DNA of 64,000 bases from Bradyrhizobium liaoningense (GTDB taxonomy: Bacteria; Pseudomonadota; Alphaproteobacteria; Rhizobiales; Xanthobacteraceae): positions 62,001 through 126,000 of the forward strand of contig NZ_JAFCJS010000002.1 of the NCBI RefSeq assembly GCF_018130825.1, given 5' to 3'. Shown here piece by piece: positions 17,167 through 26,185 of the stretch. Positions within the stretch are counted from its first letter, which is position 1, and each line of letters starts with the position of its first letter. The translations under genes and the position numbers were made by a program. Below the pieces are notes generated by a model, which was given only the letters and a program-made list of their open reading frames with translations, had not been told where the DNA came from and did not search any database.

Positions 17167-17191
17167 GAGCGACCGCGTCAGCTGGTCGCTC
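17167..17191 (-). terminator. Stem-loop between the binding-protein and regulator genes
   Basis: GAGCGACC (17167-17174) and GGTCGCTC (17184-17191) form a perfect 8-bp stem with a 9-nt loop, just after the stop of the binding-protein gene in its direction of transcription. There is no clear T run, so it may act as an attenuator or mRNA stabiliser that raises the amount of binding protein over the downstream genes, a common layout in ABC operons. Confidence 0.5.
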
Positions 17192-17219
17192 CCCCGTCGC
17201 TTCTTGACGATGTGATGCG

Positions 17220-18470
17220 TCAGTACTTCTTACATTCCGGCACGGTGCGGCTCGGCAGGCCGATCTTCGAGAACACGGCCGGGTCATAGCCGAGCGTCTG
17301 GTTGACGTTCGGGATCACCTTCACGACCTTGCTGAACAGCGCGCCTTTGCCATCATCGACGACCTCGGTGACGAAGTTGGTGCCGATCGCCTGGCGGTTG
17401 GAGTCGAGCTTGATCTTGCCGTTCGGCGCGTCGAGCTCGATTTTCGCCAGTGCTTCCCTGAACTTCGCCTGGTTGTTGGAGAGATCGCCGTTGACCTGGC
17501 GTAACGCGAGGATCAGCGCCATGGTTGAGTCATAGTAGTTGGTCGCCAGCAGCGACGGGCTCGGGAAGCGCTTGTTGGGCGGGAAGGCGTCCTGGTAGGC
17601 CTTCACGAACTTCTGCCAGCCCGGGTCCTCCCAGGTGTCGGCCTGGCCGCTCGCCGCGATGGTGCCGATCAGCGCATTCTTGGCGTTCCCCTTCGACGAC
17701 AGGATGGTCTGGTCGATCATGATGGAACCGCCCATCAGATGCGCCTTGCCGCCGGCCTGCTGATACTGGTTGAGGAAGTTGACGGCATCCGCCCCGCCAA
17801 GGCCGAGATAGATGGCATCGACGTCGTCGGGCAGGGCGGCGATGACCGAGGCGAAGTCCTTGGTGCCGAGCGGCACCCATTGCCTGTTGGTGACCTGTCC
17901 GCCGGCGCCGCAGAACTCAAGCACCAGCCCGAACACCTGGGTGTAGATGAAAGAGTAGTCCTCGCCGACGGTCGCGATCTTGCGATACTTCTTCTCGTCA
18001 TAGGCGTATTTGCCGAGGCCCACCTGCCACTGTGCGCCGTCCATGTTGTAGCGGAAGAAGTTCGGGGCAGGGTCGACATAGGTGGTTTCCTGCGCGCCGG
18101 ATGCCGCGTTGATGAAGGTCAGCTCGGGGTGGGTCTTCGCGAAGTTCTTCACCGCGATGCCCTCGTCGCCGGAGAGGGGCGACAGCAGGATCTGCACCTT
18201 GTCCTGCTCGATCAGCTTGCGGACCGCGCGCACCGCGGAGTCCGGTGTCGCGTCGGTCGAGGCGACGATGAATTCGAGCTCCTTGTCGCCGATCTTCTTG
18301 CCAAGGACATTGAGCGCCGTCTGGTGGCCGCGCATGCCGTCCTCGCCGAGCACCGTGTAGGTGCCTTCGAGGGTCGCGGTCACGCCCACCTTGATCTTTT
18401 CCTGGGCGATCGCTGCACCTGAAAGAAACAGGCTGCTCAGCGCGAGCAGACCAACACTGCATTTCAACAT
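17220..18470 (-). CDS. Liv-type periplasmic substrate-binding protein
   Basis: The 416-residue protein begins with a signal peptide (MLKCSVGLLALSSLFLSGA, cleavage probably after AIA-Q near residue 22) and continues with the type 1 periplasmic-binding fold of the LivJ family: EKIKVGVTATLEGTYTVLGEDG. It should capture the ligand and hand it to LivHM. The start has GGAGGAG 5 nt upstream. It is the first gene of the run and is the natural candidate for strong expression. The ligand cannot be read from sequence; the linked catabolic genes argue for an aromatic or heterocyclic acid rather than leucine. Confidence 0.93.
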   Translation of the reverse strand: MLKCSVGLLALSSLFLSGAAIAQEKIKVGVTATLEGTYTVLGEDGMRGHQTALNVLGKKIGDKELEFIVASTDATPDSAVRAVRKLIEQDKVQILLSPLSGDEGIAVKNFAKTHPELTFINAASGAQETTYVDPAPNFFRYNMDGAQWQVGLGKYAYDEKKYRKIATVGEDYSFIYTQVFGLVLEFCGAGGQVTNRQWVPLGTKDFASVIAALPDDVDAIYLGLGGADAVNFLNQYQQAGGKAHLMGGSIMIDQTILSSKGNAKNALIGTIAASGQADTWEDPGWQKFVKAYQDAFPPNKRFPSPSLLATNYYDSTMALILALRQVNGDLSNNQAKFREALAKIELDAPNGKIKLDSNRQAIGTNFVTEVVDDGKGALFSKVVKVIPNVNQTLGYDPAVFSKIGLPSRTVPECKKY

Positions 18471-19381
18471 TGTGCTCCTCCCTGTGTCGTCGACTTATTG
18501 CCGCACCGAATTGGCGCGACGCCCGTGGCCTCTCGAGCGGCCCGCGGCTTTGTGGGGAAGCTAGCCGAAGTCGGATGCGGTGCATGCGCGGACGCCTCGT
18601 TCGGCTTGACTGGCAGTCTCATTTTTGAATGTTGCGGCGCAAATGGTTTCGCGGTGCAGCAGTCCCATACGAGGCTCTGGGCCAGTGTCCGATGGATGCC
18701 GTCCACAAGCCGGTGACATCTCAGCCCACGACCAGTCTTCACAGGCGCTGATCCGCTGACGGCGAAAGGCCTTCAACCAAGAGGAGGCCTTCAGCTCGTT
18801 GAAAGGAACGATGTCCTGCGGGGCGCGTGCTCGCGCTGCGCAAGCTGACCAAGGCTCGGCCACTACCTGATGTCGTACATCTGTCTCCTTTGATTGAATT
18901 CGTCGGCGCCGAATAACCCGGTCCATGGTTGGCCCAGTGATGATGGTCACAGCCGACGATATCGACCTGCGCTATGGCTGCGACTGAAAATCAACTGGTC
19001 GAGCAGGAGAGACCTGTGTCAGTCGAACTCAGCAGCACGGACTGGAAGCCATTAGCGGCGGTACATTCAGTCTAGGGTTAGCGTTCCTGCCCTCGATATT
19101 GACGAAGACAAGTAAGCCGCCATCGCCAAGCGCTCCCTCCGATCCGTCGACGAGCAGCACGCATAAGAGCGCGTCGTTCGATCCTGTTGGTGTTCGGTTC
19201 TGATCCCTGCGCGACGAAAACTTGGACCGCAAAACAACGTGCGTGGACCTGCCGGCCTGAGGTACCTCATAATGGTTGCGCACGAGCGGGGAGTGCGACA
19301 AGGCGACATCTTCCCGGGCTTCGATTGAGGCCAGAATATGTTGAGGAGAGGGAGCCAAATATCCATCAACCAGTGCGAGTG
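18471..19381. other. Long gene-free region upstream of the binding-protein gene
   Basis: No convincing gene is seen in these 911 nt. Short open frames exist on both strands but none has a credible ribosome site with recognisable sequence. The promoter of the large minus-strand run should lie near 18480-18650, and that of the cupin gene near 19250-19370. Confidence 0.5.
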
Positions 19382-19819
19382 ATGCAGATGCGCGAACTTG
19401 CTGAAGCGGAATATTGGAAGACGTTTGAACTCTCGCCGTCCCCCATCGAGCCGTCGTGGATCATCGAAGGTCGGCCGGAAGCTCGTTCGCACCTTCTGTC
19501 GAAGAGCGCGTTCAAGACCTGGTGGACGATGATTTGGTCCTGCACCCAAGGCAAGTTCAACTGGCATTACTATTTCGACGAGACCGTCGTGATCCTCGAA
19601 GGATCAATCATGCTCGAGGTCGATGGTGCACCGCCGACGCGTTATGGTGCCGGCGACGTGATCTTGTTCCGCACCGGTTCGCATGCCAAGTGGCACGTCG
19701 AGGATTGTGTGAAGAAGGTCGCCTTCTGCCGGCGGACTCCGCTGGGCCTTGTCATGCGTGCCGCCAGCAAGCTCAAGTCACCGATGCTCGGCCAGCCTGC
19801 GGCGTCGCGACTTACTTGA
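19382..19819 (+). CDS. Cupin-domain protein (DUF861/EutQ-like)
   Basis: This encodes about 145 residues. The single cupin has FNWHYYFDETVVILEGSIMLEVDG and GAGDVILFRTGSHAKWHV, which matches the cupin_3 (DUF861) pattern in which an aromatic-rich strand and a GDVI...G..W motif line the barrel. The start is uncertain: ATG at 19382 or 19388, with the purine-rich GAGGAGAGGGAG at 19343-19354 rather far upstream; GTG at 19373 is another option. It is transcribed away from the large minus-strand run. A role in binding or modifying a small molecule is likely, but the substrate is unknown. Confidence 0.75.
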   Translation: MQMRELAEAEYWKTFELSPSPIEPSWIIEGRPEARSHLLSKSAFKTWWTMIWSCTQGKFNWHYYFDETVVILEGSIMLEVDGAPPTRYGAGDVILFRTGSHAKWHVEDCVKKVAFCRRTPLGLVMRAASKLKSPMLGQPAASRLT

Positions 19820-19885
19820 CGGGATGCAGCGAATTGGAACGCTCTTGGAACGGGAGTCGATTGCGTTCCGACCTCGCCCCATCCA

Positions 19886-20113
19886 TCAATCCGATTTCAC
19901 CCGACCGATGTCGTCGTCGATCGCCGCCACATAGTTTACGTGCAGAGTGATCGGAACCTTCGATCCGTCCAGAACCAGACGGAGGCTTCTCGGATAAAAT
20001 CCGCCGCCAATGACGCGTCCGGTTTTTCCAGCCAAGCGAGCACCAGCTTCAGGTTTGACCTGAACGCGTGAGCCCGGGGGAAACCCGAGATTGGTGCAGG
20101 CTGATTCCGGCAT
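19886..20113 (-). CDS. Small basic protein of unknown function
   Basis: This encodes 75 residues from the ATG at 20113 (MPESACTNLGF); the frame is open further to 20152. The central part, GSRVQVKPEAG then GKTGRVIGGGFYP, resembles a short SH3-like/KOW-type beta segment, but I cannot name a family with confidence. It follows the DsrE-like gene after 104 nt on the same strand and may be the tail of that operon. The ribosome site is weak. Confidence 0.5.
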   Translation of the reverse strand: MPESACTNLGFPPGSRVQVKPEAGARLAGKTGRVIGGGFYPRSLRLVLDGSKVPITLHVNYVAAIDDDIGRVKSD

Positions 20114-20217
20114 GGCTTTCTCAGCAGCGAATGAGACAATGCTCGCCCCCACGAATTTCCGATGAAATGCTCTTAGGCGCCGCGATGGCGGCCGACGTCA
20201 CTGCCACTACTTACCTG

Positions 20218-20808
20218 TCACGGCTTGACGTAGGTCCAACCCATCTCCTGCAATTCCATCACGCGCACGACGCCCGATTTCACGATCTCCGCCTGACGCA
20301 TAATCGGTATGTCCTTGTTCTCGGCCTTCTTCATTTTCTCCTGGGTGTTGCCGCAGGCCTTGAACGAAACCTCAGGCGTGCTCAGGGCCATTTCCTCGAT
20401 GCGCGCTCTTACCGGCGACGTGTCGTCACGCAGCATGTGTAGCCCGGGCCCAAATGTGACGACCTCGATCTTCACCTTCTCGCCGGCGTCCTTGTAGTAT
20501 TGCGCCACGTTCATCGCGTTGTTGAGCGCGAGATTCATCGCCGGGGCGTCATTGGTATTTACCTGCAGGATCAAATGATGTTCTCTTTCCTTCGGCGCCG
20601 CCGAATTCTTCATATGGGCAAACGCGTCCTGCTTTCGCTTTGCCGGCTTCGCCACGTGTTGTCTTGCGTGCGCCCTATGCTGGACTTGTTGCCCGTCTGC
20701 CGGCGTCCAGTATCTTCCGCCTTGCTCCGCGGCCGCAAACGATGCAGAAGCCAGAACTGTAATCGCCGCCACCGCGAACACCTTGGCAGTATGTTGGAAC
20801 GTCATCAT
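20218..20808 (-). CDS. Exported DsrE-like protein
   Basis: The product is 196 residues with a clear signal peptide (VFAVAAITVLASASFAAAEQ). After a basic linker, residues 80-190 have the DsrE/DsrF-like fold pattern: HHLILQVNTNDAPAMNLALNNAMNVA, then VEVVTFGPG-type strand and the Cys of KACGNTQ. DsrE-like proteins act in sulfur relay, but exported forms of this type are of unknown function. GGAGG lies 6 nt before the first of two adjacent ATGs. It is the fourth gene of a minus-strand operon of exported proteins, 36 nt after the TagO-like gene. Confidence 0.8.
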   Translation of the reverse strand: MMTFQHTAKVFAVAAITVLASASFAAAEQGGRYWTPADGQQVQHRAHARQHVAKPAKRKQDAFAHMKNSAAPKEREHHLILQVNTNDAPAMNLALNNAMNVAQYYKDAGEKVKIEVVTFGPGLHMLRDDTSPVRARIEEMALSTPEVSFKACGNTQEKMKKAENKDIPIMRQAEIVKSGVVRVMELQEMGWTYVKP

Positions 20809-20844
20809 TATCCGCCTCCATCGAGAAAATCGTTTTGCATGTCA

Positions 20845-21465
20845 TCAATGACTCGGTGTCGCGAGCGCGCGCGGCCATTTGCATGCCGCTGCTATCTTCG
20901 CACGCGCTTCGTCCAACCCAGCGAGGGAGAACGATCCGTCATGGGCGGCGCCGCCCCGTCGCGAGAACAGGACAATGAGGTCCCCGCTGTCTGGAAGCGA
21001 CTGCACCAAGCGAACAACTTCCCCCGTAAACGCAACGCCGGGCCCGAAGGTAGGGACGGCTGCCCCGATTTGTATCGCCGGGTTATCATTGATGCGGTAA
21101 AAAATTGCATCGTCACCGCCCCCACGGGAGATGCCTGGTCCCGTAAGCACCAATTCGGTCCGCCCGCTGCGGCAGCGAAGCGACAATTGCATCGCGGACT
21201 CGCCGGCTCCGCCGCGTGAGGATGTCGTGGCAGTCGCGATCGGAGAGTAGTCAATCGGCGAGGTCGTCTGGCTGACGACCCAGCCGTCTTCGGGGGATTG
21301 ACGATGCTGAGGCGCGACGGTGCGAGTCAGTTTGTCCAGACATTCGAGGCGCTCGGCGTGTTGCCTCTGAAGGCAGGAGCGCAGTTGCCTCATCGAATCC
21401 TGCGCCGACGCTACGCCGCCGGTAGCCGCGAGCGCCAGGAGAAGCAGGGTCGCGGCCCGGTTCAT
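20845..21465 (-). CDS. Exported TagO/VasI-like protein
   Basis: This encodes 206 residues from the ATG at 21465, which overlaps the stop of the TAXI gene (ATGA); the frame is open to 21666 but upstream sequence belongs to that gene. A signal peptide (MNRAATLLLLALAATGGVASA) is followed by a Cys/Arg-rich segment (CLQRQHAERLECLDKL) and a strand-rich domain with WVVSQTTSPID, LRCRSGRTELVLT and YRIND. This pattern is like VasI/TagO, the type VI secretion-associated family. No other type VI genes are in the window, so here it is probably an unrelated envelope protein of that fold. Confidence 0.6.
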   Translation of the reverse strand: MNRAATLLLLALAATGGVASAQDSMRQLRSCLQRQHAERLECLDKLTRTVAPQHRQSPEDGWVVSQTTSPIDYSPIATATTSSRGGAGESAMQLSLRCRSGRTELVLTGPGISRGGGDDAIFYRINDNPAIQIGAAVPTFGPGVAFTGEVVRLVQSLPDSGDLIVLFSRRGGAAHDGSFSLAGLDEARAKIAAACKWPRALATPSH

Positions 21466-22505
21466 TGTGATGCTTGTGTTGCGCGGTGCTGACGATCCAG
21501 CCACGCCTGCGCCGCAGGGACGCGGGTGAGACCCGGAACTGTCGCAGCAAGGTTGATGGACTTCCATTTCGGGTCGAAACCGGGCGCCTGCAGCCTGTCG
21601 ATCCGGGAGAACAGGTGGTCGATGAAACGAGAGACGCGCTCGGAACGGTTTGAGTTGATCGGCCAATTGAAGGCGACCAGTGCGGTCGGCACGGCGATCG
21701 TCGAAACCCGTTCGCCCGGCTTGATCAGATTGGGATAGTCGGCTTCGCCGAGGGAGGCGGGGAGATAGTAATCCTCGAACCTGCCGTCATAGGGGAGGGA
21801 CAGGAACTTGAAACCCGGCTCCCAGCGGCCCCGCACGAAGGCATCTACCGGCTTCGATGTAATGAAGACAACCGCTGCAACCTCGCCCTTGCGCATCTGC
21901 TCGAGCGCGATCTGGTGCGGGATGAACGTCTTTTCCACCTCGAGCTTGAGGCGGCTGAAGATCAGCGGGCCCGAATAGGCTGCAGCGGTGCCCTGCGTAT
22001 TGAAGTTGACCTTCTTGCCGGAAAGATCGCTCAGGCTCTGGATCTCCGGTCGAACGAAGATATGCAGCTCGGACGGGAACAGATTCAGGACATATGCAAT
22101 TCGTTGCTGGATGTCCGGCACCTGGCTTTTGTATTCCTCGAGTGCGTCGGAATTGATGATTGCGGCATCGATGCCGCGTAAATAGAGCAGGGAATTCACG
22201 TTTTCAGTGGCTCCGCGAGTGACGACCGGCAGAACGTGCAGGTTATCCCCGTCGTCAACCACACGCGCGATCTCAGCCGCCAGACGGATCGGTGCGCCCT
22301 CGAGCAGGCCTCCGGCCAGGCCAACAGTCCAGGCGTTCATGGAGAGCACCTCAGGTCTCGGCTGCGAAGGCGCGGGGCGAACCGGCCGAGCATTGTGGGA
22401 CTGCGAATTCAACGGCCGCGCATCCGCCCAGGGCTGAACGGCCATGAGCGATGATGCGAACGCCGCAAGCAAGGCCAACCGGCGGAATCCTATGAACCCT
22501 TTCAT
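21462..22505 (-). CDS. TAXI-family TRAP-type solute-binding protein
   Basis: The protein has 347 residues, with an N-terminal signal sequence (LALLAAFASSLMAVQPWADA) and the TAXI fold: TVGLAGGLLEGAPIRLAAEIARV, TRGATENVNSLLYLRGIDAAI and LSDLSGKKVNFNTQGTAA. TAXI proteins normally bind small acids for a fused TRAP permease, but no TRAP membrane genes lie nearby. AAGGAG lies 7 nt before the ATG. It is the second gene of the four-gene operon and overlaps the TagO-like gene by 4 nt. An orphan sensor or chaperone role is possible. Confidence 0.85.
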   Translation of the reverse strand: MKGFIGFRRLALLAAFASSLMAVQPWADARPLNSQSHNARPVRPAPSQPRPEVLSMNAWTVGLAGGLLEGAPIRLAAEIARVVDDGDNLHVLPVVTRGATENVNSLLYLRGIDAAIINSDALEEYKSQVPDIQQRIAYVLNLFPSELHIFVRPEIQSLSDLSGKKVNFNTQGTAAAYSGPLIFSRLKLEVEKTFIPHQIALEQMRKGEVAAVVFITSKPVDAFVRGRWEPGFKFLSLPYDGRFEDYYLPASLGEADYPNLIKPGERVSTIAVPTALVAFNWPINSNRSERVSRFIDHLFSRIDRLQAPGFDPKWKSINLAATVPGLTRVPAAQAWLDRQHRATQASQ

Positions 22506-22546
22506 CGACGAACTCCTTTACGCACGCTGCATCCGCTTTGGGCTTT

Positions 22547-24775
22547 CTATCGGCGCAACGCTTCGTATCGCGCTTTTGCTTCCTTGATTCCCCCGGCTTC
22601 GGCTCGCGCATAAAGATCTCGCGCTTTGGTGGAATCCCCTTGCGTTCCGTACGTTCCGAAATTCGGCAGGATCAGCGGATCGTAGGTTTCCGCGAGCGCG
22701 AAGCTTGCTTTCGCGCTCCCCATCTCAGCGGCGCGCTCCAGCACGATCCGAGCCGAGCCGATGTCTCCCTGTTCAAGTAGTGCGCTTGCGCGCGCGACCA
22801 ATTTTTCCGCTTGCGCGCTGTCGTTGGACTGGACCTGAGCATTGCTCTGGCCACGCGCTGCTATGGCCTTGTCTGGGACAGGTCGGGCTCCGACCGATTT
22901 ATGTGGGATGGGCTTGTCCTGGACGGGTCCGTCTTGCACAGGCCGGTTTTGGATTGGCCGGGTCGGCGCCGACGGCGGTTCCTCGCGTACAGCCCTGCCG
23001 GTGGTAGCCGGCGGAGGCGCAGCAGAGGGAGAGTTCCCCACAAGCGCGCCGTTATCTCGACGCGCCAATGCGAGATCCCTTTCTAATTCCTCGGCGCGCT
23101 CGCGCTCACGCTGCAACAAGCTCCGCAGCTCGGTCGATTCGCGTTCTCGGGCCTGCCTGATCCGTGCGACGTCCTCGCTCGCCTTGGACGCTCGTTCGGT
23201 CTGCGCGTCGAGTTCGCGGCTTGCTTTTGCAAAGTCCCGGGCCAGCTGTTCAGCCCGCTCGCGCTCCTGCTGCTGCGCTTGCTCCAACGAGGCCGTATTG
23301 CTCGCCGCCGTCTGTCTGAGCTGTGCCGCTTCCTCGCTGGCTTTGGCGGCTTGCGCTTCGTATGCGTAAATCTTGCTGCGAGCGATCGAGAGATCCTGCG
23401 CCAGCGCATCAGCTCTCTCTTGCTCCTTCTGGATCGATTGCTTCTGGTCTGCGGCTTCGGCTTTTGCCGCTCGCGTCAGTCTGCCGACCTCGTCACTCGC
23501 CCTTGCAGCCAGCGCGGCCTGCTCATCGATATCTCGGTGCGCGGCCACCAGCGCTTGCTCCAGCTGCCCGGTCCGATCGCGCTCTTGTTGCAGGGAATTC
23601 TGCAGCTCCGCCGTGCCGTCCCTTTCGGCCGCTTTCAGCAAGGACGAGCCGTCGCTGGCTCTCGCCGACGGCGCGGTTTGCACCTGGTATGCATAAATTG
23701 CGCTCCGTGTCAGGGATAGGTCTTGTGCGAGAGTTTCGGCCCGGTCACGCTCGTTCCGCATCGACTGCCTCAAGTCCGCGGCACTGGCTTGCGCTGCCTG
23801 CTTCTGCTGCAGAAGGTCCTCGTTAGCCTTTGTCGCCAGCGCAGCCTGGGACTCGACGTGTTGCCGCTCGGCTGCAAGATCCTGCTCCAGCCGGACCGAG
23901 CGCTCGCGCTCCTGCCGCAGCGATTTCTCTAACTCCGCGGCACTGCTTTCTCCTGCCCGCTTCAGCCGGGACGCTTCCTCACCTGCCTTCGTCGCCAGCG
24001 CGGTCTGGGTTTCGACATCGTGCCGGGCGGCCGCGAGATCCTGCTCGAGCCGCGCTGACCGCTCGCGCTCTTGCTGCAGGTCTTTCTGCGACTCCGCGGC
24101 GCTGCTTTCTCCTGCCTGCTTCAGCCGGGACAGCGCCTCACTTGTTTTCGTCGCCAGCGCAGTCTGGGTGTCGAAATCGCGCCGCGCGGCTGCGAACTCC
24201 TGCTCCAGCCGCGCCGACCGCTCGCGCTCCTGCTGCAGCGATGTTTGCAGCTCAGCGGCGCCACTCTCGCCCGCTTGATTCACTCGGGAAGCTTCCTTCA
24301 ATCGGGAAGCGTCCTCGATGGCCTTCGCCGCTAACGCCTTTTGGGTTTCGATCTCGTGCCGCGCAGCGTCAAGACCCTGCGCCAGCCACTCGGCTCGATC
24401 GTGCTCCTGCTCCAGGCGTTGCAGCAATGCGATGTCGCGCCTTGCAAGGGCGAGTTCGCATGACAGGGACTCTGGCCAGTCGCGTTGCTGTTTAGGGGGC
24501 TGCTGCAGCGCTCCTGTGTCGCCAGTCGTCGCTTGCGCAACCTGTATCGATTTGTCACTGCCGCCCCGGCCCGGCAGCAACCTCTTGAACTCGTCAGAAC
24601 CGAGATCGTGGACAGCCAGTTGCCCGTCTGCGCGGTGTCGCGCCTGGTCCCGGGAAGCCTCCGCCTCCGACGCCCATGTCATAGCGAGCATGACCGCTGC
24701 CATCCACAGGTGCGCGCATGGTCCCCGCGTGAGGGAGTTCTTCATTTCCTCGTTGAGCACGACCGTGCGAGCCAT
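22547..24775 (-). CDS. Large exported coiled-coil protein with Sel1-like C-terminus
   Basis: This encodes about 742 residues from the ATG at 24775 (AGGTGA 7 nt upstream); a TTG at 24781 and an ATG at 24745 are alternatives, the last giving a shorter signal peptide. The N-terminus has a signal-like segment (LWMAAVMLAMTWASEAEA). Residues about 100-560 are an Ala/Glu/Gln/Arg coiled coil with three nearly identical 53-residue units (about 186-344). Next comes a proline-rich part with repeats such as RPVQDGPVQDKP, and finally two Sel1-like helical repeats (AEMGSAKASFALAETYDP; AEAGGIKEAKARYEAL). It heads the four-gene operon. An envelope scaffold is likely; the function is unknown. Confidence 0.8.
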   Translation of the reverse strand: MARTVVLNEEMKNSLTRGPCAHLWMAAVMLAMTWASEAEASRDQARHRADGQLAVHDLGSDEFKRLLPGRGGSDKSIQVAQATTGDTGALQQPPKQQRDWPESLSCELALARRDIALLQRLEQEHDRAEWLAQGLDAARHEIETQKALAAKAIEDASRLKEASRVNQAGESGAAELQTSLQQERERSARLEQEFAAARRDFDTQTALATKTSEALSRLKQAGESSAAESQKDLQQERERSARLEQDLAAARHDVETQTALATKAGEEASRLKRAGESSAAELEKSLRQERERSVRLEQDLAAERQHVESQAALATKANEDLLQQKQAAQASAADLRQSMRNERDRAETLAQDLSLTRSAIYAYQVQTAPSARASDGSSLLKAAERDGTAELQNSLQQERDRTGQLEQALVAAHRDIDEQAALAARASDEVGRLTRAAKAEAADQKQSIQKEQERADALAQDLSIARSKIYAYEAQAAKASEEAAQLRQTAASNTASLEQAQQQERERAEQLARDFAKASRELDAQTERASKASEDVARIRQARERESTELRSLLQRERERAEELERDLALARRDNGALVGNSPSAAPPPATTGRAVREEPPSAPTRPIQNRPVQDGPVQDKPIPHKSVGARPVPDKAIAARGQSNAQVQSNDSAQAEKLVARASALLEQGDIGSARIVLERAAEMGSAKASFALAETYDPLILPNFGTYGTQGDSTKARDLYARAEAGGIKEAKARYEALRR
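23744..24220 (-). repeat. Three tandem 159-bp coding repeats
   Basis: Inside the coiled-coil gene, three 53-codon units follow each other without gaps. Each begins RS(A/V)RLEQ and contains the pattern TALATK or AALATK, and the first two units are almost identical in protein. This is recent internal duplication and a likely site of copy-number variation. Confidence 0.8.
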
Positions 24776-25443
24776 CTGCAATCACCTGTCGCGCGGAGAT
24801 ACGATATCTCTCAGATGCCTTCAGACGCCTCATTATGCGCTTCATCTTTACGCGAATCATATAGCTCGCATGGAGGACCCTCCCCACCACTTTTGGGTTA
24901 GAGTACGGATTGTGCCCGAGCCGTGAACAATGAGATGGCCGCAGCGGGCTGGACCCTAGGGCCGTCCAGCCCCGCGCCTGCGAGTAGCGCCTTCACGGAT
25001 CGCCATTGCATTGTCCTCAATCGTGAGGAAAGCAGAAGCTATTGTTGCTAACAAACAGCGATTAACAACTGCCATGGATAGGTACTCCCAGTGCGGATGC
25101 ACCTATGCGACCGCTATTCTAAATTGTATGTCGAGTGTCCGAAGATGTTTCGCATCTAATCGGCCATGTGCTGATCCAGAGCGAGCGCGCAAGCCCGCAT
25201 CGCCGAGCCGGTGCAGAAGGCCAGTTCCGGATTTTGGTTCGGTGTCCCATCCATTTGGAGTACTCTCCTTTCGTCCACGCACGTCAGGAATCCTGCACTC
25301 ATATGTCAAGAGCAAGTGGTAATCATGGACCTGGCGTTCTACCGCTCAGGGGTGCCGGTTGCGCCGAGTGAAGGGAGCATGTTCTTGAAATCGAGTCTCA
25401 GAAATGAAGAGCCCCGGCAGGGGCTGCCAATCGAGGCCCTTTA
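24776..25443. other. Divergent intergenic region with inverted repeats
   Basis: No gene is seen in these 668 nt between the coiled-coil operon and the VanZ-like gene. A perfect inverted repeat TCCTCA-ATCG-TGAGGA lies at 25014-25029 and could be an operator. A second hairpin, AGCCCC-GGCA-GGGGCT at 25410-25425, sits just ahead of the VanZ-like ribosome site. Confidence 0.5.
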
Positions 25444-25824
25444 GTGGCTATTACCGCTATCCTTCGGCTTGTCGCGTGGCTCCTCGCAGCGGCCGTCACA
25501 TTTGCAACGCTTGGACCTCAGGACGCTCGGCCTCGTCCCTTTCTCGGACAGCACGGCGATCACGCGCTCGCCTTCCTTCTGGTCGGGATCGCCTTCGGCC
25601 TTGCCTATCCGCAGCGGCGCTGGACTGCTTCAGCGCTCGCCGTTGTCCTGATCGGCCTGCTTGAGATCATGCAACTATGGGTACCGGGACGGCACGCGAG
25701 GTTTGAGGATTTTATGGTCGATGCGCTTTCGACCTGCGCCGGCTTCGCGCTTTCCGCAGCGGCCAGCCGGATGATGGCGCAATTGATCCACGATCCCGAC
25801 GCGGTGAGGCGCCAGCGTCCTTAG
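25444..25824 (+). CDS. VanZ-like small membrane protein
   Basis: The protein has 126 residues from a GTG at 25444 with GAGG 7 nt upstream. It has about three to four membrane segments and the VanZ pattern: H..AF...G..F.LAYP.RRW, then EIMQLWVPGRHARFEDFMVDALSTCAGF. VanZ-like proteins are linked to envelope glycan or glycopeptide traits, but single small copies are of unknown function. It precedes the EPS locus and may belong to it. Confidence 0.85.
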   Translation: MAITAILRLVAWLLAAAVTFATLGPQDARPRPFLGQHGDHALAFLLVGIAFGLAYPQRRWTASALAVVLIGLLEIMQLWVPGRHARFEDFMVDALSTCAGFALSAAASRMMAQLIHDPDAVRRQRP

Positions 25825-25897
25825 CGAGCGCACTGATCTGACTTGCAGCGGAAGATGCGCGAGCTGACCGCGAGACGGAGCGCACCATCAATCGAGC

Positions 25898-26113
25898 TCA
25901 GTGCATTGGTGCACGGACAGCCCGCCGCCGCTTGTGTCGTTGCCGCGGATCGTCAAACTTTAGCTCGGCGACCAGTCGCCAAAGCTGAACCTCGTGACCA
26001 TCCGCCAACCGCCCGGCCCGCTCGGTTGCGGACGCGTCGTCCGGGCAGTGGAGGTTGACCACGCTCCCCAATTGGCCGTGTTCGTCCAAAACAAATGCAC
26101 GATAGTGTGGCAT
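25898..26113 (-). CDS. Small conserved protein, unknown function
   Basis: This 71-residue protein reads MPHYRAFVLDEHGQLGSVVN and includes AERAGRLADGHEVQLWRLVAEL. I recall very similar short proteins scattered in many copies in Bradyrhizobium genomes, always of unknown function. It has no signal peptide or membrane segment. The C-terminal 15 residues are Arg-rich. The genus link is from memory. Confidence 0.65.
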   Translation of the reverse strand: MPHYRAFVLDEHGQLGSVVNLHCPDDASATERAGRLADGHEVQLWRLVAELKFDDPRQRHKRRRAVRAPMH

Positions 26114-26185
26114 AGCAAATCCCCACGCGACCGCATCTTACCTGCCGCCTCGCTCTCCGGTTTGGAGATTATGGAGCATTGCGAG

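Noticed and set aside
20845..21465. A type VI secretion locus
   Set aside because: Only one TagO/VasI-like protein is present, and no sheath, baseplate or Hcp/VgrG genes occur in the window.
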